A DNA stretch of 64,000 bases from Tipula vernalis (lineage: Eukaryota; Arthropoda; Insecta; Diptera; Tipulidae), in the NCBI GenBank assembly GCA_958295665.1, contig OY282559.1, positions 257,988,245 through 258,052,244 on the forward strand, written 5' to 3'. A model generated the notes under the pieces. It made no database searches, was not told the DNA's origin, and was given only the letters and a program-made list of their open reading frames with translations. This document shows positions 11,236 through 19,676 of this stretch, one piece after another; position 1 is the stretch's first letter, and each line of letters begins with the position of its first letter. The translations under genes were made by a program, and so were the position numbers.

Positions 11236-12955
11236 TTCCGGAATCCAAATGCAAGTGAGTAGTTTAATTCTCAACAATCTACCATCCAAACTACCCTCGC
11301 AGAATATTCAGTCCGATGATAAACGGTGGCTCCAGAATATACAATTGGCTGATCCTGATTATGACAAGCCAGCTCCGATAGATGTCTTAATAGGAGCAGA
11401 CAAATTCTTCACAATACTAGAGGGTGCACAAAAACATTTCAAATCAACCGTCCTACATAAAACCATATTCGGTTGGATTGTGTCCGGACAACATTCTACA
11501 AAACAAGGTGATAATTCGGCCACGTTCATGGCGCTCAATCTAGAGTTAGAAGAGTTGCCTCAGATAAAAAACCTTTCGCCAGAAGAAGAAAAATGTGAAA
11601 AATTCTTTTTGGAAACTCACAAAAGACAACAAGATGGGAGATACGTAGTAAAACTTCCTTTCAACCGTTCGTCACTTGAATTAGGCAACTCTTTGATCGT
11701 TGCAACTCAACGCTATCTTGCCCTTGAGCGTAAACTAACTAACAACCCCACATTAAAAGAACTCTACATTCAGCAAATGAGAGAATATTTGGACCTGGGG
11801 CACATGATGGAAATTCTACAAACAGCAGAAAAATCTAATAACAAAACTGTCTTCTACTTACCTCATCATTCAGTGATAAAAGAAGACAGCCTAACTACCA
11901 AAATGAGAATTGTTTTTGATGGTTCAAGCAAAACCAGTACGGGAACTTCTTTAAACGACATATTGCTGATAGGACTTACTATTCAACCTACGCTTTGGGC
12001 TACATTATTACGTTTCCGAAGCAACAAAATCGCACTAATTGCCGACATAGAAAAAATGTATCGGCAGGTTGTCGTAGCAGCAGATGATTGTGATTATCAA
12101 CGGATCCTGTGGCGAGAGAGCCCTGATCGGCAAATTCGACATTATAAATTAACCAGAGTGACATTTGGAATGGCTTGTTCTGCTTATCTAGCCATACGAG
12201 TGTTACAACAACTAGCTTCTGATATTGCAGATGATACAATCATCCAACAAAGTAAAATAAAAGATTTTTATGTTGATGACCTTTTAACTGGCTCGCGAGA
12301 TAAACAAAGTGCGATTCAATTAAAAGAAAAGATTATTAGTGTATTACAAGCGGGCGGTTTTAGTTTGAGAAAGTGGAAGTCAAACTTTTCTGGTTTATGT
12401 GATGATGTAAATGATTACTCTACAACTGATTTATGTAGCGATGGTACCTCATCAGTGAAAATTCTGGGGCTGCACTGGCATCCGGTTGACGATTTTCTAA
12501 CTTTCAAAGTCAGTTTAGAGCGCGATGGTCCTACCTCACGATCTCTCACCGCTACTTCAAGTGATGACAATTATGAAGTCCTGACGCCTTCCCATTTTAT
12601 GCTTGGATCATCAACGGGATCCGTTCCAGAAGAGGAAATTAAAACTGCAGATTCATATTTAACCAGATGGCAAAAAATTCAGCAAAGGGTTCAAATATTT
12701 TGGCAAAAGTATTATCGAGACTACTTAAATAATCTGCAACAGAGGCGCAAATGGCAACACACGACCGAATATATTAAAATTGGCGATATAATTATAATCA
12801 AGGAAGAGAACACTCCAGTAAACAAGTGGCCGCTTGGACGGGTCATACAGACGCATCCAGGAAATGATGGTTTAGTGAGAGTAGTGACCATCAAAACATC
12901 AAGTTCAACCTTCCAACGCCCCGTAGTAAAAGTATGTAAGCTTCCAGTTTGTTAA
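11123..12955 (+). CDS. Shortened BEL/Pao Pol: RT joined to integrase C-terminus (610 aa)
   Basis: This encodes the rest of Pol in the frame one base after gag. The first residues lie in the wrong frame for protease. From about residue 35 the frame matches BEL Pol (LILNNLPSKLPS, LADPDYDKPAPIDVLIGAD). The RT follows: MRIVFDGSSKTSTGTSLND, IADIEKMYRQV and the catalytic FYVDDLLTGS at about residue 383, intact. At about residue 472 the RT end (ILGLHWHPVDDFLTFKVSL) runs within a few residues into the integrase end (SLTATSSDDNYEVLTPSHFM), then GDIIIIKEENTPVNKWPLGR and RVVTIKTSSSTFQRPVVKV. RNase H and the integrase catalytic core are therefore missing. The deletion kept the frame open (junction about 12525-12545). 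The protein might polymerise but not integrate DNA. Confidence 0.88.
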   Translation: MCLRIACKGYGYNARKQMSSGPVTSKGKVVLTLQLIHDSGIQMQVSSLILNNLPSKLPSQNIQSDDKRWLQNIQLADPDYDKPAPIDVLIGADKFFTILEGAQKHFKSTVLHKTIFGWIVSGQHSTKQGDNSATFMALNLELEELPQIKNLSPEEEKCEKFFLETHKRQQDGRYVVKLPFNRSSLELGNSLIVATQRYLALERKLTNNPTLKELYIQQMREYLDLGHMMEILQTAEKSNNKTVFYLPHHSVIKEDSLTTKMRIVFDGSSKTSTGTSLNDILLIGLTIQPTLWATLLRFRSNKIALIADIEKMYRQVVVAADDCDYQRILWRESPDRQIRHYKLTRVTFGMACSAYLAIRVLQQLASDIADDTIIQQSKIKDFYVDDLLTGSRDKQSAIQLKEKIISVLQAGGFSLRKWKSNFSGLCDDVNDYSTTDLCSDGTSSVKILGLHWHPVDDFLTFKVSLERDGPTSRSLTATSSDDNYEVLTPSHFMLGSSTGSVPEEEIKTADSYLTRWQKIQQRVQIFWQKYYRDYLNNLQQRRKWQHTTEYIKIGDIIIIKEENTPVNKWPLGRVIQTHPGNDGLVRVVTIKTSSSTFQRPVVKVCKLPVC

Positions 12956-12970
12956 CGAAGAGATCGTTAA

Positions 12971-12983
12971 CGGAGGGGGAGAA
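12971..12983 (+). promoter_or_regulatory. Polypurine tract
   Basis: CGGAGGGGGAGAA lies directly before the 3' LTR start TGTTAAAG. This is the usual place for the plus-strand primer of an LTR element. Confidence 0.8.
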
Positions 12984-13422
12984 TGTTAAAGATGGCTATG
13001 CTTCAGATGTAACCTGAAAGGGATAAAACTTTAGTATATATGCGCAAACAATTTGTTTTGATTTGTGTTTAACTGTAGGTTGATTGTTTTGATTGAGCGG
13101 CGATTTGTATGATCGCCGCTCAATCAAAACAATCAACCTACAGTTAAACACATAACAATTTACATTATATATTATTATTTAATTTACATTATTATATACT
13201 TTTTATTAATTGAATTATGTATTCGCGTCTTATTTGAAATCCATACAAATTTCTTTATTATTGTTTTTGATTTTGATTGTAAAAATTTTGAAGAGTTTGA
13301 TGACCCATCTGGCTGTTGTTCTTATAGGATAGTTACACAGTGTATCAAAACAAATTGTTTGCGCATATATACTAAAGTTTTATCCCTTTCAGGTTACATC
13401 TGAAGCATAGCCATCTTTAACA
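12984..13422 (+). repeat. Rearranged 3' LTR with two inverted segments
   Basis: Four parts can be read. 12984 to about 13062 equals the first 79 bases of the 5' LTR. 13065-13104 is an inverted copy of 13112-13151. About 13105-13290 is ordinary LTR sequence. 13286-13422 is the first 137 bases of the LTR again, inverted and slightly diverged, ending ...CCATCTTTAACA. The target duplication GTATC follows at once. The LTR thus starts and ends with the same U3 terminus in opposite orientation. Confidence 0.88.
13065..13151. repeat. Perfect 40-bp hairpin inside the 3' LTR
   Basis: 13065-13104 (starting GTGTTTAACTGTAGG) is the exact reverse complement of 13112-13151, with a 7-base loop TTGTATG. Only the right arm exists in the 5' LTR (about 9370-9410), so the left arm was added by copying back on the strand. 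Confidence 0.92.
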
Positions 13423-13427
13423 GTATC

Positions 13428-13545
13428 TCCACGCCTTCCGTGTCTCTTCGTCAAGACGGTCCACTGCCATAAATATAAGCCACGGATCCCAGGCTTCGGC
13501 TTCCTTACCTAGTGATTTAAGGCCTCTCACTACCATATCGTTTCA
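13428..13545 (-). pseudogene. Gag fragment of the old BEL/Pao, other side of the insertion
   Basis: On the minus strand this reads DMVVRGLKSLGKEAEAWDPW, then LIFMAVDRLDEETRKAWRY. It matches the younger element's Gag (EVIRGLKVIGEQAESRDPWL, AWAHETAE). The frame ends at the GTATC duplication and resumes at 9206. Sequence beyond about 13545 no longer matches, so the 5' part of the old element is lost. Confidence 0.88.
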
Positions 13546-13906
13546 CTTATTAAGGCAAATTTAAGTTAGTCAAGTAGGGTATAATATACACGATGCTTTT
13601 CGGGTAGTCTAGCAATTATTGTAACAGAAAGATTTTACAAACAAATTCAAAGGTCTGGTTTAATAATTTTAGATTCCTCGACCATCGAATAAGAATGTGG
13701 TTACTCTCATTCTAATTTTAAACTATTTACCAAGAACAGAATTATAAAACAAATATCCCCTAAATTTCTTGATATACAAGAATTTATTTTCTTAATTCTA
13801 ATCACGGTTTTTTACTGAAACACAAAAAACCAAGAATAAGTAAAATACAAAAAAAAATTATTTATTGCAATGGAAACTCTAAGTAAACCGGTAAATTTAT
13901 CATTTA
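13546..13906. other. Spacer between BEL/Pao relic and lectin genes
   Basis: AT-rich sequence with no supported gene. It lies downstream of the minus-strand lectin gene that ends at 13907, so it should include its 3' UTR. AATAAATAATTTT-like sequence on the minus strand near 13850-13865 could supply a poly-A signal. Confidence 0.4.
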
Positions 13907-14524
13907 TCAAAATTCTCCACCACCACAATTACTTGAACTTCTGAGTGGCTTCAAAATTGGAGGGGCTAATGACCTCTGATCACGACATATAAAATATGCG
14001 GCGGTTGTACACACAGCATCATCCCATCTATACAACATTTTTCGTTGAAGTGTTACACAATTTTGAGTTTTTCTTTGACTCGCAACGAACATGTTGTCCG
14101 GTTGACTTGTCTCCCAATTTGTATAGACAAATGCGTGGCCCGATGTGATCCAATAGAAATTTCCTTCACTTCCCAAATCTGTACCGCTCGTCCAGTATAT
14201 CGCCTCAGTATCATTCGAAAATTCTAATTTGTGAAAATGCAAAAGAAATCATTCAGATACATGTGTTTTGTTGCTACATATGTATATAGCATGTGTGTAC
14301 AGACCTGGTTTATTAATAACTGTTAAAATTCGTCGCTCTTCATCTTCATCCAAAATATCCACTAAATTCATACCCTGATATGCACAATATTTCACCGCCA
14401 TATACCAACTTTCTTTTCGTGGAAAACTTGTATAATAGGACCGCCCATCGATATCAACAACCTGACCCGTACTCGAGTATTTTATAAATAAAATTAAAAC
14501 CGAAATTAAAATAAACTTTTTCAT
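13907..14524 (-). CDS. C-type lectin 1, secreted, two exons
   Basis: Exon 1 is 14524-14305, intron 14304-14224 (81 bp, GT/AG) and exon 2 14223-13907, giving about 178 residues. The first 20 residues (MKKFILISVLILFIKYSSTG) are a signal peptide. The C-type lectin domain follows: ESWYMAVKYCAYQGMNLVDI (first Cys), YWTSGTDLGSEGNFYWI, then SQPDN, CVTLQRKMLYRWDDAVC and FICR. QPD is the triplet that usually favours galactose-type ligands, and the WDD motif is a variant of the calcium-binding WND. Small single-domain lectins of this kind are common in flies (similar in style to Drosophila lectin-galC1 and lectin-24A). The role is inferred as sugar binding in haemolymph, immunity or secretions. A paralogue with the same intron position lies just upstream on the same strand. 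Confidence 0.88.
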
Positions 14525-14748
14525 TTTGTATGAAATTCAATCTAGAACTGAATGATTTATTAAAAAAGTACCAAATTATATACAGGCAACATTAAAAGCA
14601 CATACACACACACGCATATTGTCGTAATCTTTAGCGATTAAAAAAGTTCAAATGTTATTTTGAATCTGTTGTTCTTTTGTTTGGTTGTGCTTGTACACAC
14701 AAGAAACTTAAGCAAAAAATCAAAATACACGCACACACAAACACAAAG
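14525..14748. other. Intergenic region between the two lectin genes
   Basis: This 224-bp stretch lies upstream of lectin 1 and downstream of lectin 2 (both minus strand), so it should hold the lectin 1 promoter. It includes short CA-rich microsatellite tracts (ACACACACACG near 14600-14615, and 14725-14745). I see no clear TATA box position that I would defend. Confidence 0.4.
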
Positions 14749-15329
14749 CTAATTTTCTTGTATATCAATTATCGTTGGACCAGGTTTGCGTCCACGACAA
14801 ATATAAAAATTCTTAGAACCACATCTTACATCGTCCCACTTAAATTGTTGCTGCTTTAAAATCACCAGACAATTTTCGGCATAATGATTTCCAGTCGGTT
14901 GTCCATCGATAAAATTTGTCTTATTAATTGATTGGCCCGTTGTCATCCAGTACCATTTACTTTCACTACCCAAATCAGTGCCACTCGTCCAATACACAGG
15001 ATCCACAAGATTTAAATATTCTGATGCGATATAGAAGATTAAAAATTAATTTCGGACATGATAAAACCGCCCGGACATCATTATTTCTTACCCGGTTTAT
15101 TAATAAGCGTTTGTACGCGATAATTCTCATCAGCCTCATGCACATCAATTAAATCCATATTTTTATATGCACAAAATCGATTTGCTTGATACCATGTTTC
15201 CATCCGCGGATAACTCACATAATACTGTATACCATCGACAGCATGATTTTGGCCACATTCTACCAAATTTATTACCACAATTATTATTATTATTATTGTT
15301 ATAAAAGAGGAAAATATTAAAAAATTCAT
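14749..15329 (-). CDS. C-type lectin 2, secreted, two exons
   Basis: Exon 1 is 15329-15092, intron 15091-15021 (71 bp, GTAAGA...CAG) and exon 2 15020-14749. I start at the ATG at 15329, because it gives a clean signal peptide (MNFLIFSSFITIIIIII...VECG). An in-frame ATG at 15362 would add 11 residues. The lectin domain reads ETWYQANRFCAYKNMDLIDV, YWTSGTDLGSESKWYWM, CLVILKQQQFKWDDVRC and FYICR. The triplet that sets sugar choice reads QPT rather than QPD or EPN, so ligand binding may differ or be weak. The intron sits at the same place and phase as in lectin 1 (after INKP, phase 1), so the two arose by tandem duplication. Function beyond putative sugar recognition is not known. Confidence 0.85.
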
Positions 15330-15362
15330 TATAATTCTTAATATTTTATGTTTACAATTCAA

Positions 15363-16130
15363 AAGCTTAAATCAAAATGAATTCTCTATGGCATTAAATG
15401 GTGGTGGTTGATGGTGGTGTTAGTAACAATGGTGGGGAAACGGGGTCAAAGTTTGTTATTATTACATATAAATATTTAATGAAACATTTATGTATGTATA
15501 CTGTACGTACTCGTAGATGGGTGTGAGTATTTGGAACAATAAGAAATTATTTTTCAGATTTAATTAGAAAATAAATCGTTTAACATAAAATGTTGTCGTT
15601 TATGGATTGAGTATATAAAAACACATACGGTGTATATAACATGTGTATGTTGATCATAAATATACAAAATAATGATGACGTAATATGAATGCGGGGATTC
15701 TTTTATAATCAAATACATATCTTGGAAAAAATTTGATTTTGCTTCAAGTTCATGGGTTCAAGCAAATGTATATGTGGGGTTTCCTAACGCACAACAATCA
15801 TTTATTGTATTTTAAAGTTCTGTTTAAATGTCTGGGTAAATGGGAAAAACCTTTTATACAACTACGGTTATTTCAAGTAAATGCCTGTTCGGTGTGAAAT
15901 CAAGCGTAATAGAACAATAAAAGCCAGTTATAAACCATCATCAGTACTAACTCCTGATTCTGAAGAAGAAACAGTTGTATTCTGGTTCTTAGTAAACCAT
16001 GCCAAGGGATTCCCACTTTGTAAACATAATGTACAATGTAAAAAAGATGTAAAAATAAAAAATTAGGAACCAAAAACGTAAATAAAACGGATCGTGGCCT
16101 TAAGCCAAGAAAAAGTTGAGAGTGATGTTT
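15363..16130. other. Upstream region of lectin 2, no further gene
   Basis: This should contain the lectin 2 promoter. GTGGTGGTTGATGGTGGTGTTAG repeats sit near 15399-15422, and TATATAAAAACACATA-type sequence lies near 15610-15640. Open frames at 15881-16066 (plus) and 15900-16214 (minus) have no motifs and overlap a repeat, so I do not call them. Confidence 0.4.
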
Positions 16131-16214
16131 ACGAAGATTGTAAGAGAATTCAATCCAGTTTCGAACTGATGAGCTTATGATTATGAAAAAATCAATCTTC
16201 TCATCAGGCCGCAA
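16131..16214. repeat. Left half of an interrupted repeat (copy A)
   Basis: This matches 28624-28700 almost base for base, starting CGAAGATTGTAAGAGAATTC and ending AATCTTCTCATCA. The match to the 28.6-kb copy resumes only at about 18195, after the hAT-like element. The short segment CGAAGATTGTAAGAGAATTC also recurs inverted at about 18470-18490. Confidence 0.82.
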
Positions 16215-16222
16215 GCCACTAG
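16215..16222. repeat. Target-site duplication (left) of the hAT-like element
   Basis: GCCACTAG lies directly before the terminal CAGTGCTGTCG. It differs at one base from GCGACTAG at 18190-18197. Eight bases is the hAT hallmark. Confidence 0.7.
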
Positions 16223-18189
16223 CAGTGCTGTCGCCATGAAAACTTTAAGCCGAGTAAGTTTCAAATTTTCACGGGAGTATTTCTAGTCAGAAGGGAGTAC
16301 ACACGAAATACAGTAGTTAAACCTTAGACATAAATAATTGTTAGTGTATTATACTAAAATTGTTTTTAGTTTTTGAGCCAAATTTGAATATTAAAAGAAA
16401 ACTGTTTTATTTGACTGGTTTAAAGCCCTTTATCTATTTTACTATTAAAGCGTTAAGCTGTAGATGCTGCTCGAGCTAATTAGTTTTTTGGAGCTAATAA
16501 GTTTTTCTCTTAGAAAAAGGTACAGATCATGATATTATGATTGATATCATTTATCAGAAACATTATGTTTCACTAATTTTCCATTTTATTACATAGACAA
16601 CCAATCTAGGTGGTATACTGCGTCTCCGGCTTCAAAGGGAACTAGGTGACACTTTTGTGGTTGGAGTTAAATCGATTACTTAAGTAGTTTCTAATATAAA
16701 AATTATTAATTCCGGCTCTGAAAAATGGCTCAAATTCTTCATTTTGTTGATGGATTTTAGTAAAATTTATTATCTGCAATATTCTGTAAATTATATATAT
16801 GTATATAGTTCCTTTTATAAAATCTATTGTTGCATGGCTTAAACATATTTTCTGCCATAAGATAGGACTGGTATCGGAATTTTTAAAATAAAACATGGCC
16901 CAACGACAAGAAATATTTTGGAACACTACTCATACTAATGATACTACGAATGATATCATAAATCAAAAATTAGGTTTGCCAATTTTGATTTCTCATAAAC
17001 AGCCAATCCAGACAATTTTCTTCGCCTCTAGCATCGAATGAAATACACACATTTGTCGATGTATTTTAGTGAAATTTTATTTTGAAGATGTTAAGCCGAT
17101 TCTATATAAATCGTTCCTAACCTTAAACATATTTGTGTACGGAACGTATTTATCCTGAAGAATTTTTTGGGTCAGTGATTTGGGCTGGAGTTTTAAATTT
17201 TTAATTAAATTTTGTTAAAATTATTATTTTTCTGGTCGCCACTGAATTTTGTATTGCGGCTAATAAATTTAGGGATTTTAACGAATATTATTTAAAAACC
17301 AGGACAATGTAAGATATTTTCCTCGATGCGCACAAAAGTTTGAAAACCCAGAATTTGTTCAGAGAAGCCCGGGCGCCTGAGATCCTACCTAGGCGAGAAT
17401 AACACTATCAAAATAAAACTGAAAGCTAACCTTGCCAGATAGGAAAGATGCATGGGGTCGTTCCGGATTTTATTAAAATGTAAACAAAGAATTTGGAGAA
17501 TATTGATGTCATGGCGTATTGGAAGAATGCAATTTCCTAAATCACAATGCATAAATCAAGATTTCCATACAACTTTCTAGTTTGGAAAGGTTAAATGACG
17601 GGAAGGATTTGACAGTATTGTAAATCCAGACTTCAATACATCGTTGTCTTGCCGCCTAATTTTTATATACTGGAGGTGCTAATCTAAATATTTGGCTAAA
17701 GCAGATACATTTTTTTGTTAAAATTAGTTAATCTCTGTCATGTTTGAGTTTATTTCGTGCCCCCTACAGAGTGCTTTGATATTTTTATAAGTTGTAAAAA
17801 ACTCGGAATTATCTTTTTATAAGTTTTAGCAACAAATCCTGAGATCCTGGAAAAAATCTTTGTGAAGTTGAAATAATTTAGTTCAAAAATTTAATATGTT
17901 TAAACTTATATTGTCTGCTAAAATGACTGACACATTACTACAGCAAAGGTAAAATATCAGAAACCATTATAAAGTAGCTTTAAAAAAATGCCTTATGAAA
18001 AAGGCAGCTATTTCCTAGAATTTTATAATTATTGCAAGCAAAAGCCGATAGTTAAAATATTGTGTAAAATTATTATTAGTGTATCAGTTATTAGAATATG
18101 AGAGTATAAAATGAAATAGTGGAGTACAGGAGTACCCCTTAGGGGAAAGTAGTATAAATACTCCGATCGTACTCACTTCGACAGCACTA
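16223..18189. mobile_element. hAT-like DNA transposon, non-autonomous (1967 bp)
   Basis: The ends are short inverted repeats: CAGTGCTGTCG at the left and CGACAGCACTA at the right (10 of 11 bases inverted-complementary). They are flanked by 8-bp duplications with one mismatch. Subterminal GGGAGTA/AGTACTCC-type repeats occur near both ends (16272-16305 and 18115-18170). No transposase was recognised inside; the 94-codon minus frame at 16642-16926 shows no hAT motif. The element interrupts a repeat that is continuous at 28.6 kb, which independently supports these boundaries. Confidence 0.78.
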
Positions 18190-18360
18190 GCGACTAGACT
18201 GATTATATCACAATTTACATTCTATATATATACAGAATGTGCTGTGCTTTAAGTACTAGCGAATCGTACTAATACAGATGAATTCTCTTACAATTTTTTT
18301 TTTTTTTTTTTTTTCCTTGACGATATTCACACTGCTCTGTGTGTAAGCTAATTTTTACTT
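18190..18360. repeat. Right half of the interrupted repeat (copy A)
   Basis: Starting with the duplication GCGACTAG (18190-18197), the sequence GACTGATTATATCACAATTT and the following 160 bp match 28708-28860. Shared blocks include ACTAATACAGAT, ATTCACAC.GCTCT and GTGTAAGCTAATTTT. A 24-base T-run at about 18294-18314 is specific to this copy. Confidence 0.8.
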
Positions 18361-18684
18361 TTAAATAATTTTTTTGTTGAATGTTAATTAATTCATGTAA
18401 TTTCTAATATGCTACCGGTGGTTAGACCATTTTAATTGTGTTTCAATTAACACGAGAAGTATATTAATTGAATTCTCTTACAATCTTCGAAACATATTAA
18501 AAATCATTTAATTAAATAAATAGAATTATGTCTATTAATCGGTTACGTTGAATTACTGTTCGTAAATACTAATATACTTCTCGTGTTAATCGAAACACAA
18601 TTAAAATGGTCTAACCACCGGTAGCATATTAGAAATTACATGAATTAATTAACATTCAACAAAAAAATTAATAAAAAGTAAAAA
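18352..18684. mobile_element. Foldback element with about 115-bp inverted arms
   Basis: The left arm (18352-18466) and right arm (18570-18684) are nearly perfect reverse complements. They include GCTACCGGTGGTTAGACCAT at the left and its complement ATGGTCTAACCACCGGTAGC at the right. The loop is about 103 bp. A diverged piece of the same family, with AATGTTAATTAATT, lies at 28870-28895. No coding sequence. Confidence 0.88.
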
Positions 18685-18856
18685 AAAAAAGTGATGATTA
18701 GTTTTTCTGTATCTAGGTTTGTAGTGTCCGCCTCTGATAAAATGTTTACCCTAATATTGCAAAATTGCTTATAAACCGATGACCTAAATTAATTCCCGGA
18801 TGAACTTAAATGGCGAAAATCTGATTCTGGTTAGATGACCACTAACGTATTCTATC

Positions 18857-18861
18857 AATAG
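18857..18861. repeat. Target-site duplication AATAG of the copia element (left)
   Basis: AATAG precedes the copia LTR start TGTTGGATG and recurs directly after its 3' LTR at 28212-28216. Five bases is normal for Ty1/copia. Confidence 0.88.
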
Positions 18862-18875
18862 TGTTGGATGCAACT
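18862..18875 (+). repeat. Copia 5' LTR, left stump
   Basis: TGTTGGATGCAACT is identical to the first 14 bases of the intact 3' LTR at 27996. It ends in AACT, the presumed target duplication of the inserted gypsy element (18872-18875). Confidence 0.88.
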
Positions 18876-19267
18876 TGTGGCGTCGATCGAAATTAAATTT
18901 GTCAAATTATAAAAATGCACCTTTAAGAATAATTAAGTACAAAATATTCGCACCATTTTTAGATTCCTAAAAAAACGTAGCAAGCAACAAAATAAAAAAA
19001 AAAGGTTTTTTGTTTTTTCGAAAAAGAAGAAGGTTTTGCTAAAAAAAATATCACTTACGACTTTAGTTTTTTCTTGGTGCAATTGTATCTCCTCTCTGTT
19101 TTTGTAACAAAAATAAAAATAAAAGGTGTACAGCTAAAGTACTTGTGATTAATATAAAAATCAATTAAAAACATATATGTTATTACTATAAAAAACACTA
19201 AAGAAGAACGAAAGAGGGCTTCGCATAATTGTGCTCGATAGGGAGTTACCATCACCGAGCCGCTAAA
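18876..19267 (+). repeat. Gypsy 5' LTR
   Basis: 392 bp, from TGTGGCGTCGATCG to about ...GAGCCGCTAAA. The exact end is uncertain by two bases because both LTRs share CTAAAAA. Minus-strand open frames inside both LTRs are artefacts of this repeat. Confidence 0.87.
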
Positions 19268-19270
19268 AAG

Positions 19271-19310
19271 TGGTGACCCCGACGTGATCTGAACACGCAA
19301 CCTTTTGATG
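19271..19310 (+). promoter_or_regulatory. Primer-binding site with an extended tRNA-Trp match
   Basis: The site starts TGGTGACCCCGACGTGAT three bases after the LTR. This is the complement of the 3' end of fly tRNA-Trp including CCA, from memory. The match continues past the usual 18 bases, through TGAACACGCAACCTT and TGAT, to about 40 bases with roughly two mismatches. That covers the whole T arm and reaches the anticodon arm. Confidence 0.8.
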
Positions 19311-19676
19311 CAACAAAATAGTGTCTTCACAACAAAATAGTGAATCGAAAGAGAGTTGTTCGCCCACGGGTCACGCCCGATTTCTCAGCGATTGGGGTTA
19401 CAATCACCTACATCCAGCAGCAGACAACAAGTCGGCAATCATTAAACTTCTTCAACATTGCAATATATCAGAGACCGAGGTGACTCCATTTTTTTTAACG
19501 AGTCTCTGCACCGGCTTTCTGCTAAATTTAAATAGCTGTAAGTACTTAATTATTTTTATCGGTGCATATTTTAATACTCTCGCGCATCAAATTAATTTAC
19601 TCGCAAATATATGTTTATATCGGTCTTAAATTAAAAATTATTTTTCTCCTGCACTACCTTCACTAAATTGTTCGTA

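Larger units (their letters stand above)
9207..13422 (+). mobile_element. Younger BEL/Pao retrotransposon with inverted right end
   Basis: A 4.2-kb element bounded by GTATC duplications and inserted in the gag of an older BEL/Pao copy. It has a normal 5' LTR, a tRNA-Tyr-type primer site, gag and a shortened pol, a polypurine tract and an abnormal 3' LTR. The right end is not the normal LTR end. It is an inverted copy of the LTR start, finishing CTTTAACA. Pol has lost RNase H and most of the integrase by an in-frame deletion, so the element is non-autonomous. Confidence 0.92.

Noticed and set aside
15881..16214. Open frames on both strands between lectin 2 and the hAT-like element
   Set aside because: They overlap each other and a dispersed repeat, and lack motifs, signal peptides or splice support.
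16642..16926. Transposase candidate inside the hAT-like element
   Set aside because: The 94 codons show no hAT dimerisation or DDE motif.
19271..19310. Possible tRNA-Trp gene
   Set aside because: Only the complement of the 3' half is present, placed directly after an LTR, so it is a primer-binding site.
19055..19330. Minus-strand 91-codon open frame, repeated at 24003-24203
   Set aside because: It lies inside the gypsy LTR and its neighbour, and the two copies exist only because LTRs are repeated. No motif.
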